A stretch of 64,000 bases of DNA, taken from positions 120,083,166-120,147,165 of the forward strand of contig CM056576.1 in the NCBI GenBank assembly GCA_029721435.1, read 5' to 3'. Positions 13,141 through 25,500 of the stretch are shown here, piece by piece (the first letter of the stretch is position 1; each line of letters opens with the position of its first letter). Origin of the DNA: Gymnothorax reevesii (lineage: Eukaryota; Chordata; Actinopteri; Anguilliformes; Muraenidae). The notes under the pieces are model-generated. The model saw nothing but the letters and a program-made list of their open reading frames with translations. It made no database searches and was not told where the DNA came from. A program made the position numbers and the translations under genes.

Positions 13141-13934
13141 CACTGCAGCAAAGGCTGGTATCTTCAAAAGAATTGGTTAATCCTTATTGTTAGAGTCTTC
13201 TCTGGGGCTTATTGTAATTCACTTCTATTGATCTTTCCTATTGATGTCTACCTGTACTGAGGATACATGTGCGGTTTGGGAATTAAAATGTTGCTATTCC
13301 AATGCAAAAAAAACCAAAAAAGACATTATCAACTATATACACATCCACCTTTATGCTGTACATGCATCTGTTCCTCCTCCTACATATTATTATTATTATT
13401 ATTATGTCATTATAAGCGCAGTGTAGCTATTGTACAGTGATAAATAAACAATATCGAGTTGGCCTTTGCTACAAAATGTGATTCAGAATTTGTAGCAGGG
13501 ACACCTTTCGAAAAGATGACGACAAGGATGAAGAATAGCTCTCAGCAGGCTATTGTCGCAGGTCTTATAGATCCTCAGGTAAAATCTGCTTTTAGAAAGT
13601 GTTACACTCACTGAGAAACATATCCCTTGCAGCAAGTTGTTTTACACTCCTTTTTGATAAATATTCCCTCCTCATAGTCATGTTCTATTCTTGGTCTACT
13701 CATCCTTCTGTGCCTCAAGTCTCACTTAAGTATACACGGTATGTATCAAGACGGCTCGGGAGCGTATGAGCAGTAATCAATAATCTTGAGGGGTAAAATA
13801 AAACCAGGGTGCTCTGTGCACAGCTGTCTGCTGACATCTTGATGTAAAATACGGACTTTATTGGGGTATATTTAAATTTTGCATATAGTATGATCAAATT
13901 TGAGCAGGACTGGTTGGGAGAATAGCACTAAAGG

Positions 13935-14600
13935 TGTCATGGTTCATGGATTTTTGTGTGCGTGTGTTTTGGACTTTTCTTTGTGGCTCTCGTCCCGGAC
14001 GATATCGAAATCCTTTTCTATCGGACTCTTTGCCCAGCTGGCTGATTGATCTGGGGCGGCGCTTCCCCAGACTTTGTGTAAGCCGGAATTCCGGCATGCC
14101 TCCTTTGCTAGAGTGTCCGTTTGTAGTTAAGCACGATAGCCGAAGATATCTGTAGCCAGGATTTATTTGACTTTATATCTTCTCGTTATTTTCGGAGTTT
14201 CTATTTCTCTAGGGATAGTCCCTTTTCTTCTTTTCCTCTCTTATCTGTGCATCGCACTATCTGAGGTGCTTTGTTTTTCTCGGTTCTCGAGATCTACTTC
14301 TTTGTATCTCTCTCGCTCTGCTTCCGTGTAGTCGGACGTTTGGACGTCCTTTGGAAGCGCAAGTATGTTTCCTGTCCTGCGGTCTTATTTACTCTCTGTT
14401 TCTCTTTAGTCCGTTCTGCTCTGTTGTCATCTTGCCTCTGTGCTTGGCCTCCAGATTCTACCGGCCATTACAAAAGGATGTGTTAAGTTTCCCTGAGTTT
14501 GTTGAGTGTCTCCACTGTGCTGTTCATTGCTACATGTCTGAGGTTTTTTTTCTTTTTTTTTTTAATATAATAAAAATATAATACCTTTCCACTAGCGTGT
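13935..14600 (+). repeat. LTR-like dispersed repeat, copy 1
   Basis: It begins TGTCATGG and shares ordered blocks with the minus-strand repeat at 27376-28040: GGACGATATCG, CCTTTGCTAGAGTGTC and GTCCTTTGGAAGCGC. AATAAA-like signals occur near the right end. Size, TG start and a late poly(A) signal suggest a solo LTR. The right edge is approximate and no target duplication was seen. Confidence 0.55.
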
Positions 14601-16353
14601 GTTTGTTTGTTTGTTTGTTCGTTTGTTCATCAGGTAACGATATTTCTCAAAAAGTTGTAAATCAATTTCTATTCAATTCCACGTGTTGATTGATACTGTG
14701 CCAACGAGGATGTAATTCAATTTTAGTGAAGATCTGACTCACATTCTTGATCTAGGACCTGACAAAAATTTCTTTGCGCTTAAAGATGGCACAGTCACGA
14801 CTCGTTTAATTCTTACGTTCGGTGATAATATGATGGTGAGGTAATGCACTCTTCGAGTGCCTTCTAGTCACTTATGAACCACAAGCCCTCCAAGGCCAAG
14901 GCAGCGATTGCTGCCGTTTATGGGCAGTGTAGTGTGAGCATTTACAAGAGCAATTAAACAGGCGTGCATTGATGGATGCTTTAAAGAAAGCCATTTCATA
15001 AAATGTAAAAAATAATAAAAATAACCCTCTTTTGGGCCTCTGGGTTGGTGGTGCCTGAGGCATCCATTTGATTTGCCTGTGCCTACAAATGGCACTGTTG
15101 GTGGGTATAATTGGATAATTTCCACAAGAGTGTTGTGGCAATTAAAATGACTGCCTCTTGTGATTGAGTAGAACATTGCTTGAAGCCAAACTCCAAAATG
15201 GAGCAATCTGAGGCATTTTGAGTCAAAGGGTCTGTCAACTTGAACTTCCAGCAGCTTGGCTTTGGGGAGACTTGAGGGAGCCAAGTCTTCTGCAGCTGTA
15301 AGTTCAGAAAAAAATGGCCTCTAATCCAAAAAAAATGAAAATATAAAAAAAAAAATGCAGTCTCAGGGGCTCGTTGGGAGGCAGCCTGAGAATTTATTTG
15401 ACAGCGGAGTCAAATGCCCAAACATAGCTTTGGAGAGAATCTTTGAAAATCTCACTCTAGATCAGGAACATTGTCATTCATCCCTCTTTCGCTGGTTCTT
15501 TGGTTTTAAATCCATTCCTCATTGAATCATCAAGTTATGCGACAAAAAAGGCTCGCTGTTCTTTCTTCCTCGGGTGGAAAGGCTCAGCTATTTCAGCAGA
15601 TCTAGTGTATGTGATAAGTAGGCCAGTTTGGCACAAACCTCTCCGTCAAGATAATGCTGGGCCCGGAGGGATTTCTTTTAATCAAGGAAGGCGTGCATCT
15701 CCTCTTTTCATTTTAAATGGTTGATTGAGCTCCTGCCGTGAGTGTATTTGTAGTACAGTTGATTAAGACAGATTGAGGAGAAACCTAACCTCAGATCTGG
15801 TGGCAGGCTGTGAATCAATAGTGTGGTTTTAATCTCGAATGGATGTCTTATTTTTCCATTGTTGGTGCAGGACATGCTTAAACAGGGTTAGCAGTGAAGT
15901 CTTGCCTATACGTTTAGTTTTGTTTGCCTGCTAGCTAGCTTGCTCCATAGCTGACAAGCAACAGTAGATTGTACTATTGTTTATGATGGTACAGCCAGTG
16001 CTTTCAGCAGTAGGAGTACATTTCTTTTATGTCGCTGTTCTTTCAGTTGTTTCAAGAGCTCTCTCGCTTGTGCACCTGTTACATAATGCATGTTTTTTTT
16101 TACGATGAAATACTCTCTGTGATCCATGTTCCGACTGCAAAGCTTGTAATAGTAAAATAGAAAAGTTCTCTCAATAGCTAAACAATTTTACCTTTTCCCC
16201 AGTGTTGACATTTAGCAGCTAAGAGAGTATGTACTTCTTGCTTCTACTTGATTATATGTTTATGTACTGTGGTTGTGCTTGTTTTTGCCTGTTTGTTGGT
16301 GATGATGACTTGTGTGTGTTAAAGTCTGCTGATAATATGTCTCTTCCACACAG

Positions 16354-16516
16354 ATCTGTGATCAGGAGTGGCATTATTACGTGATTAATGTGGAGTTTCC
16401 CCTGGTTACACTCTACGTGGATGGTGTGACCTATGAACCCTACCTGGTAACAGATGATTGGCCTATCCACCCCTCAAAAATTGATGTCCAGTTGACAGTG
16501 GGTGCCTGCTGGCAAG
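16354..16516 (+). CDS. clstn2: clstn2 exon 1 of 9 in window: end of LamG-like domain
   Basis: This exon encodes 54 codons plus one base (fragment residues 1-54). It is flanked by an acceptor ending CACACAG and the donor GTGAGT, and exits in phase 1. It reads ICDQEWHYYVINVEFP, then an LYVDG-type strand, YEPYLVTDDWPIHPS and QLTVGACWQ, which is the C-terminal beta-sandwich part of the calsyntenin LamG/LNS domain. Entering in phase 0 is an inference, because the preceding exon is outside the window. The cysteines in CDQEW and GACWQ are typical of the family. Confidence 0.95.
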
Positions 16517-19500
16517 GTGAGTCTGAGTATTATGGGGTGCTTTGAGGTCATTGCTCCTAACGTAAGAAAAAAATGAATTTAAGAAAATATTTTATATAAA
16601 TATTTATACAGATGTATTCCTGGGCAAAAAAAAAATGGGCCCAGCGCAAAAAGGCAAATTGTGAAGCTTTTAATGGGCTTAATATTGAATTATTGGTCAG
16701 GAGATCAGCGAGATTAAACGAGTAGATCAAGTAACTCTGCATTGGATAGCTTTTCCCTCAGATTTCTTTAAATGTTTAAATGGACATTGTGTAACATTTT
16801 CAGTTGTTTATTGGCCAAAATCTACATCTGAATTCATACATATGTCATCATTGGTGTATTATGACCTCCGCTAATAATCTGACATATTCTTGTAAACGAA
16901 GAATTTTAGATTTGTTTTGTACATTGGACGGGTAAGCCGGTAGGGAAGCGCCATGACGGTCTGCCATCTTGAAACTACAGCCATCGGCAAGGGTCAAATA
17001 GCGCCAAACGCGGAATAAATCCGTGTTTGCCCTGCCAGTCAGCGCAGAGTGATTGAGACACTGGAGGAGATCAGCAAGAGAGGCTACTGCGACAAGTTTG
17101 AAAATCTGCACGACTGCAGCGTAATGCAGGACCAGGCATATGCAGCAGCAGCCCAGGAGACGGAATCCTCACCGCTGAGAAAGCGAAAAAGAGAATTAAA
17201 AAGGCAGCGCGACTGGCGCATTCAAAAAATTAGGGCCAACATTGGGCTAGCCTTCCCCAGGTTGAAGTAGCTAATGAAAGCGAAAGATTTTCAAAGGGAC
17301 GCTGAAGTTGCCAGCTTTCTGATCGACAAGTAAGTCAGCTTCAAATTCAGACTATGCGAACACCAGAGGGACCTTGTCTCTAAGCGCGTTCTAGTAAGCA
17401 GTGCAGCAGCTGCGGTTCTTTGCTTGTCGCACTGGTCAGGAGGTTCTGTGCTGTCGGGTTATTACCAAATTGGTGAAGTGAGCAGGTGTAATGACACCAA
17501 TGTTTTTCAGTTATTGTATTTGATGAATGGTTTTGTTATGTAGCGACTCGACTGCTTCACCTGACTACGTCCATAATATGCGCACTTTCAGCATGGTATA
17601 AATTCAGCCCAAAAAACTTCACAGCTAATCATTAATTTACCATTGCACGCTCATTCTTAATTATTAAAACAATAGCAGATGTGCATACTTGATGTTGTGA
17701 CTTTTCAGCAACTTTTAAGATAACAAACTTCATATCTTCATATCGTCTTATTTTATGCATGTGGCGAACTTGCATGACAGCACCGCACAGAGACAGTATT
17801 TGTTGTTCAGCCTTTATTAGCTAGAAGTGTTGAGTGGGTTGGAAACGCTAGACAAGATGAGATGTGAACGACACACTGTTCGTGAGGGGCGTCAGTGTAT
17901 GGGAGTGATGCAGCGGAGATTTGCTAATGCGGCTGAACTCCATCTGCGCAGAGAAAACGCGAGGACTCCAGAAGAAACCGATGAAAACGAAACTAAGATC
18001 GACTCTGTATATTTTATTACTGGGCTGCTAATCATGTGAAGACTTAGGAATTTGTTAGTCCTGTTTAAGGAGAAGGAAAATAATTCAGAATTGAAACTCC
18101 ACTCATATCGAATGAAATCAGCTCTTTACCGGCTTACCTTGATGTTTGAGTACCCAGAGAAACATTCGGGTTGTAAAAACGTCAAGCGTGAGTTTAGTCA
18201 AGGAAATTAGTTTAATTTCTTGTGCTGATAAACGTGGTAGTAAACGGCAATAGCTATGTTACGGATGATGCACCGGGTTGCGTGGCTATGCGCAGCATAT
18301 GCATTCGCAATGTTAAAATTAAATTGTAATGAATGGTGTGTGCACCCTGCGAGTCAGCTGGGATGGGCTCCAGTTCCAGGTATAGAGAAATGAGCTTCGA
18401 GCATTCGTACACTAAAAGTAATTACACTTGTCAGAAATTATTTCCCTGTTAAATAAAACTTGTTCATCAACATTTTATATCCCTATTATGTATATAGATA
18501 CATTGTTTTTCCACACTGTATTTATGCCGAGTGCTATATTTGCCCGTTCGGTGCGGAGCTGTTGCGTGGGTTTTGCAGTGGACATAGCTACATTTACGGA
18601 GAACATTGTTACACGGTGGCTACCATAGTTGCAATACGTGTTTGAAAAAGTGAGGCGCTCGAGTGCATTATTCGTTTGAATGTAATACACGATTTCAACG
18701 CTGGATGGGAGTAATTGCACCAAAATGTCCCTTTAAGCCTTGTGGGTAAACTTGCGGTCAGCTCTTTACAGAAAGATGTGTCAAGAAATAACATCTGATT
18801 GTTCCTCTTTAGAAAAAAAAATTCAGTTGTTGGAAGAAAGCCTTTCTGCGATGTTCTGCTGAACTCTTCCAGTTTCCAGCCTTTTCTGTAACAGCAGAAG
18901 CTATTGTGCATGTGGTGGCACAAAAGGTCTCAGGAGAGCATTTGTCCTATTCTAGCTGATTTTCTGACCAACTTGGGCTCGGCCCATTTCTTTGCCCTGG
19001 AATGTAGTGTATACAGGTAAAGACGGGAATATACCTTAAATTTAACTTCACCTATGTAAGAGCAAGACTGTACATAAATGGTTATGAATGTTATAATAAT
19101 AATATTATTAATTATGAATATTGTTGTAGTAATAATAATAATAATAATAATAGTAATAACAAGTTTCTCTAATAGTTTATTTTATGATCTTAATTCGAAG
19201 AAATTCAAATTTAAGAAAACATTAAAAGGAGAGAAAGCTGTTTAAAATTTGGTTGATCCATTTCAGACCACCGAAAACCAGGCAAATCACATCATTGCAA
19301 TAAATGAAAAGCGACTTAAAGCCGCATTCGCGACGGATATAATTCCGGGAATATTCTGTGCGTTGGAATACCATGATGATGAATCTCAATCGCTCGTGTC
19401 CTCTGTGGCGGCTCACCATTTGGCCATCATCTGGATTTCTATATTAGCCATTTTTCTTCAATTTCTGTCTGTGACACTGCGCCTGAGTAAGACTGCCTGA

Positions 19501-22500
19501 AAAGAGGATTACAGAGCCTGCATAATATGAAAGTTCATTGACTACAAAACTATATCCCTTTGAAAGTGGACTAAGCTCCACTGAGCTGACAAAGATATCT
19601 TTCCAGGCTATTAACGAACCAGATTGTCTTTCGGCTCTCTATTTTTCAGGCCCGATATTGAGCGCGTAACAGCGAATGACAGAGGGATCTGAACCGTGCG
19701 GACCCCATTCCCTTTATTGCTGGGCTGAGATACTGTCCTGCTAATAATTTGCGCTTTGGTGTCATTTTGACTAGTTGCTAATTGGCCTGACTCAGTGTTT
19801 TTATTTTGTGTTTAGTATGCAGAACAACAAAGCAACAACAGGAGCGGGATGGGGGACGGCTGAGTTTTAGAAGCCCCTGAGGGGGGAAGCGATTTTGTAC
19901 GAGGAAGTCATCCTTTACAGAAAGCAAGGCCGACACTGTTCAGGTCAATTTGGGCCAACTAAATGTCCCTGACAAGAAATACTGTAGTTTATAGGGCTTC
20001 AAAATCACGAAACCACCAACTCCCAATCACCCGAGGAAAATATGACAAACTTCACAACTCCACAATGAGGCAAATTAGGAGTTGATGTTGCTTCATCTGC
20101 TGACTGAATGCAAAGGGGGAAAAAAAATATTCTTTAAGAAAGGTGTCTGCGATATCTCCGCCAGAGAAACTTAGTTAGGCCTGGCAGGGTAATTGTTTTG
20201 ATTCAGCTTTTCAGCTATAATTATCATCACAGTGTCCCAAAATTAAATTCACAACACCTGCCAGGAGATAAGAGAAATTCACCGGAAGGGAAGCTGGGTT
20301 GAAGCCAAGCGACGGAAAGTTTTCGGCGTGTTGCAGTGAGCAGCTGCAGGAATCATTAAAAACTTTCAGATCGATCCGGGACACCGTCCCGAATCACTGA
20401 ATGCTGATTGAGCAGTGAACAATGAGCTGCAATATGTTCACACGCATGCGTGAAACCTCGCTATTCGGACTCGGAAAACAGCACCGCGCTGGAGCAAATT
20501 CTGATTCATGAGACGAATCCCAGGTAAACAGCTCTCCCTGTTTCTCGTGGGTAACTAATTAAATTGCTCATTGTCTTCATTTGATTTATGGCAGCATTGT
20601 TTTACTTATCTCACAGATTTTGCAACAACATTAAACCTCCACTGATAAAACTGTGTTATTTTTCTTTATTTAAGCAAATGTTGAGAATGTAATAAGTTCT
20701 CAACTTGTGATTATTTTCCTTTAAATATAAAAGCGAATTGAAAAATCCATCAGAGAATGACCAACGTTTTCCTCTAGACCTACTTTTTAAAAGCCTACAT
20801 CCACAATTAACTCCTGGAAATGGCGAGTTGAAAATTACTGATTTAAATGAAAATGTATTCTTATAATTAAGCCCTGTAAATTGTGCGAAAAGCTGCCACT
20901 TTTGCTGCAGTTAAGAGAAATATAGGTATCAGCCTGCAGGAATGAATTATTCAACTAACTGGCTCAGTTGTTAATTGAGGAAAACAGCCGGAGAGAAATC
21001 ACTTGCTTGAAGGTCAGACTCTTCTCTACTTTATATTCATAAGTAAAAACTACCAGAAGCAGTTAATTGGGACAAAACCCTCAACTACTGTGTTTCAATG
21101 GCAAGATCAGGCTGCTACCAATATTAGAACAACCACCCCCTTAGTATGTTTATATTCGACAATTAAGGCCCAAAGTACTGAACATCAGAACACACAGGAA
21201 GCTATCATACAAATTGAGGTAAAGGTACAAAAAAAAATCAAAAGTGCCTCGATAAGACAGTAATAATGACACGATAAAATAATATGAATGAATATAGTGA
21301 CCAGCCAGGAAATACTACGAAACACAACATGTCTTGTTAATTGATTTAACTGCAGCAGTCGTCATTGCCTCTTCTCCTGACCCCAAATCAGTGACCGTTG
21401 TGTCCTGTCTCTCAGGAGGTGAGGTCCGGACTCCACGTTTCAGTCAGTACTTCAGGGGGAGCCTCTCTGGGCTGACCATCCGCCCCGGGAAGATCGAGAC
21501 CCAGAAAGTCATCTCCTGTCTGCAGGCCTGCAAGGAGGGTCTGGATATCAACTCTCTGGAGAGCCTGGGCAGAGGCATCAAGGTGACATCTCTCGCTCAC
21601 TCTTTCTCTCTCCCTCTCTTGCTCTCTCGTTCTCTTTTTTCTCTTGTTCTCTCCCTCTCTCATTTTTGCTTACTCTCTTTCCCTCTCACTTTTTCTCACC
21701 TTGTCCTCCTCTCTCAATCTCTCTCCTCCAATCTCTAAAATTCATATTCTAGGTGCTTTTTTCGCCATGAAAAAGTGTGCATTTGTTTTACCAAAGTATA
21801 ATTATGAGTGTGATTTGTCATAGCAAGACAAGAAATAATATCAGAACAGCATGCGATTGCCGTTTATAGTGCTGATAATGGTGATTATATTGGTTATAAC
21901 AGCTATTTTACTATAATGGTAATAGCGTACGGTCATAATAGTAATAATTCGCTCTCACTCCCTTTCCAGCGTACGCAAATTAGAAGCACAGACGAACATG
22001 CATAAATGCACACAGATGTTCGCTCTCATGTACAGCAATAGATGGATGGATTGAAAACAATTCCTGTAAAATTCACATGCAAGGGAGTAATATTGTCAAA
22101 TAATTTGATGGAAGAGCACTACATACAGTAGATATATTGGTACATGAATACACTGTCTCAAACTACAGTGTATATGTGTGTGTTTATTAATTCATTGCTA
22201 CTTTACCTTCTTTTGATTTGTTGTGGTATGAACATTATTGATGGTACTGTACAGCAACTTCAATATCTCTCAGAAACCATGTCATAATTCCTTAGAGCTA
22301 AACCAATTATCAAACTTCTTTGAACAGAGTTCTACTCATCTTGAGCCAAATTCTGATTTATTATTCCTATTGATATTTCTCAATGGAGTTTTGTGAGTGA
22401 ACAGTATTTTTAAATTAGAATTTGCCTCTAAGGGGGAGGTAAGACGTATAGTTCCTGTATTAGAGCAGAGTGCTTCTCTGATATTCTATTGGAGGAAGAC

Positions 22501-25500
22501 ATGGATAAGGGGGGAGGGGGGCAGCTGAGCTCTGTGCCAGGTCTGTAATCCTGTTCTTCTTAAAAACCTGCCCTCAAGACGGAAGTCTGTTCTCTCTCAA
22601 AAGCATATATTGTGTGATGCAGAAACCAATACTATGAGGGACTATTAATGAACATAAAATGCATTTTTTACAAAAAATTTAACATTCTAAATTTATTATT
22701 TTATTTGATATTATATAGTAAATAAAAATATATGTAATATTTTTTGTCATCCATTAAACATGCTGGGTGCCTGAAGGATGTGTGTTGAAACGCAGTCAAC
22801 GACACTGCTCTGATAAATTGTTGAGTTACTGGAGCCTTTGTTTGAATCTGCGCAAATAAGAAGTAAAAAAAAAATGCATTTGCTCATGGAGCAGATAGAG
22901 GGCGCTCGTAGGGGCCGTGGTATTTTGATGTGGACCAGAGAAGGTAAACTGAATGATGAGAAGAACACTGTGGCTGTGTCTGGAATCACCCCTCACTCAC
23001 TATGTAGAGCACTGTGTAGTGAATGTTCTAGATAGAAAACACTGTTGAGTGATTGGGTGGGTGAGCAGACAAGTGTACATTCTAAACACATCCTGTGATA
23101 ATATGGGCTAGTTTTGATCTCTTACTTTTTATTCATTTCTTTCCTTCCTTATGCCTGACTCAGTAACCAATCAAGTTCCTTTGCCGAAGTAATCTTTTTT
23201 TTTTTTTTCAATCTGTGATGATTTGACAATCGACCTGTGATTCTATCTTCCCCATCTTGGATGCATCTACCGCGGCTAATGCTGAGATACTTCCCCATAT
23301 GAAAATGAACTAAAGGGTTACCATAGTATGCTAGAAGGATTGCACAGTGCTCTATAGTGTGGTTGTGTAGTTCTCTAGTACCTTTCACCAGCTATGATAT
23401 TACCATAGTTTTTTTCTATGGTAGCCCGACAATATTTCAATAGTAATACTAATCTCTCTCTAGTGCTTTCCAAAAAAACATACAATTTCTTCTGTAATAC
23501 TGATAGTTTTTTGGTGGTAATTTTTATGGTATTCCTATAGTGTTTTTATGTAACGGTCAGAATGCCATAGAAAGGAGGCATCTTGTTCCATTGCGCTAAT
23601 CTGCCTTTCTTCGACCTCCAGCCTTTACCCCCTTTTTTCCCTTATCTTTCTTCATTTCCCCAATGGTTTGACCAAGAAAAGGTGCTAAGAAACTGCAAAT
23701 AGGCCGTGCAAAATGAGTGATTGGAGTAAGCCCAATATTCTTTGTATAGTAGGCCTGCTGCTGATGAAACAACCAGGCAAATGCTGTGGACTCCGGGGCC
23801 CAGTTCCACGGTCGGTAATGGCAAAGTGCACTTCCTTTGGAAATGGAGTGATTAAATCTTGTCGGCTCTTAAGGTAAAAGGCGAGAGAGGGAGGAAATCA
23901 GATGAAGAGAAAATGGAGGAAAACAGGAGACTTGGCCTGTTTCACCTTTAGGGGAAAAAGATATTCAATTTTCTTTGTCTGCCTTCTCTGTGCCCCCTGG
24001 CCGCAGCGGTGGGCTGGGAGGGGAGCAAAGTGCTGTAGCAGCTGACGTCTTGAGAATTAGAGTGTTTGATGAGGGAGCAGGATAAAGTGTACTGGCCTTG
24101 CCTCACACTGACCCGGCAATGGCTCACCTAGGCAGGTGTTTACTTGTTGTGTGGAGAAAACAAGGAGCCTGGGTCAGCCGAGTTGACTTTGGCTGAGATA
24201 TACTAGAGGAGGTGGAGGGCCAAACAGTGGACTCTAAATTTGTTGCCATTTCCTCAGGTGAAGCAGTGGCATATCCAGAACTGAAGCAGAAATTCATGTG
24301 GCGCACAGGAAAATGGTGTTTGCCTGCACGCTTTATAAACTGGGGTGGAAAGTGCCTTGGAGAGACATTTCATCCCCTAGCGAACCTGGAAAAAAATCCT
24401 GAACTCTTTAGGAAATATTCAGAGTCCGGTAACTGCCATGACATGAAAGAAAAATATTTTGGTGGCCAAAAAATGTAAGTCGTTCCCACGAATTAGCTAT
24501 CTTGTATTAATTATCAAAGTGGAAAAGTTCCAACTGAAAAATGACACACATCAATACACTGCACTGTTATAAACTGACTGAATTTAATGTTAAACTAACG
24601 CATTGTTGCCTTGTTATTTTAACTGTAAGTACAGTCCTGCGCGCCTTTAACTGTGGTTTGCTGTTAACATACATGGAACTCTGTTGTAAAGTTATTGTAA
24701 AATTACAGTTAAAATGACTGCAATGGTGCAATTTTATAACAGTGTGTCATAACCAGAACTGAAAATTTGGTTGGCACAGAGCATCCCTTTAAAACAATTT
24801 AGTCCTGACTTGCTCTCCGTCATTTTTCCTAATTAACGAGACATTCGCTCAGAAAGAACTCTGCATTATTAGGTGCTGCTAGGTCTCCTCATTAAGGTAA
24901 AATGACAATCATTAATTTGGATGCGCCACGTGGTGCATTGCAGTCAACTTTATTCAAAATTAATTGAAGGTGTTTCAAAAATATTTGTTTTTAATTTAAT
25001 TGAAAAGATTTAAATGATTGTGAAGCGCATGTTAGATCACCTGATGTGCCAAAAGGGTAAGATGGATGTTACCGAGCAGTTTAGCTTTCGTAAAGCATTG
25101 GCCTACTCATGAGTAAATCATTTTTAATCTATTATTTAGTCACCCTTTGATCACATTTAGAATGACGCTGTCAGAAATTGCCAATGGATTTATTCTCGTA
25201 ATAACTTGTTAATAAAAATCATTGAGACTAAGTCAGCACTAATAATTGCTGCAAAGGGATGTTCTGTACTTACCCAAACGTCAGTTCTGGCTTTGCCCCT
25301 GTAGTGGAGCTCATTGACTTTGCGTGACAAGGATAACCAATCCATCTGGTACTGGAATCCACTCCTGTTTTTCTTTACTCTTGGGTAATTCTCTGAATGA
25401 TTTGAGCAACTGATTGGTCCAAATGGCTTCATTCCAGAGTCCATCTAAGTGGAGTGAAAACTCAGTTGTCGTAGTCACTGTAGGACTGGGATTTCTCACT

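Larger units (their letters stand above)
1..16353 (+). other. clstn2: clstn2 intron upstream of the first exon in the window
   Basis: No calsyntenin exon could be read here in any frame, so this is treated as intron (at least 16.3 kb). It holds a possible hAT-like relic (about 229-1285), a Tc1-like relic (2206-3712), an LTR-like stretch (about 5892-6905), a TTAA element (8015-9108), a CpG-rich patch (11440-11700), a small repeat (12119-12367), TG/GA microsatellites and an LTR-like copy (13935 to about 14600). I see nothing recognisable in 3713-5890, 6906-8014, 9109-11439, 12368-13050 or 14601-16353. Confidence 0.7.
16517..21415 (+). other. clstn2: clstn2 intron, 4.9 kb
   Basis: It contains the TTAA-flanked element at 16776-18735 and an AAT-rich tract near 19096-19155. 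The remainder (19200-21415) is unique-looking sequence with no coding signal that I could support. Confidence 0.8.

Noticed and set aside
12859..13167. 102-codon minus-strand open frame with a His-Thr repeat
   Set aside because: Produced by the (TG)n microsatellite.
16517..16540. Possible longer exon 1 reading into the intron
   Set aside because: GTGAGT is a good donor, and phase 1 joining to 21416 restores the conserved Gly-Gly-Glu-Val exactly.
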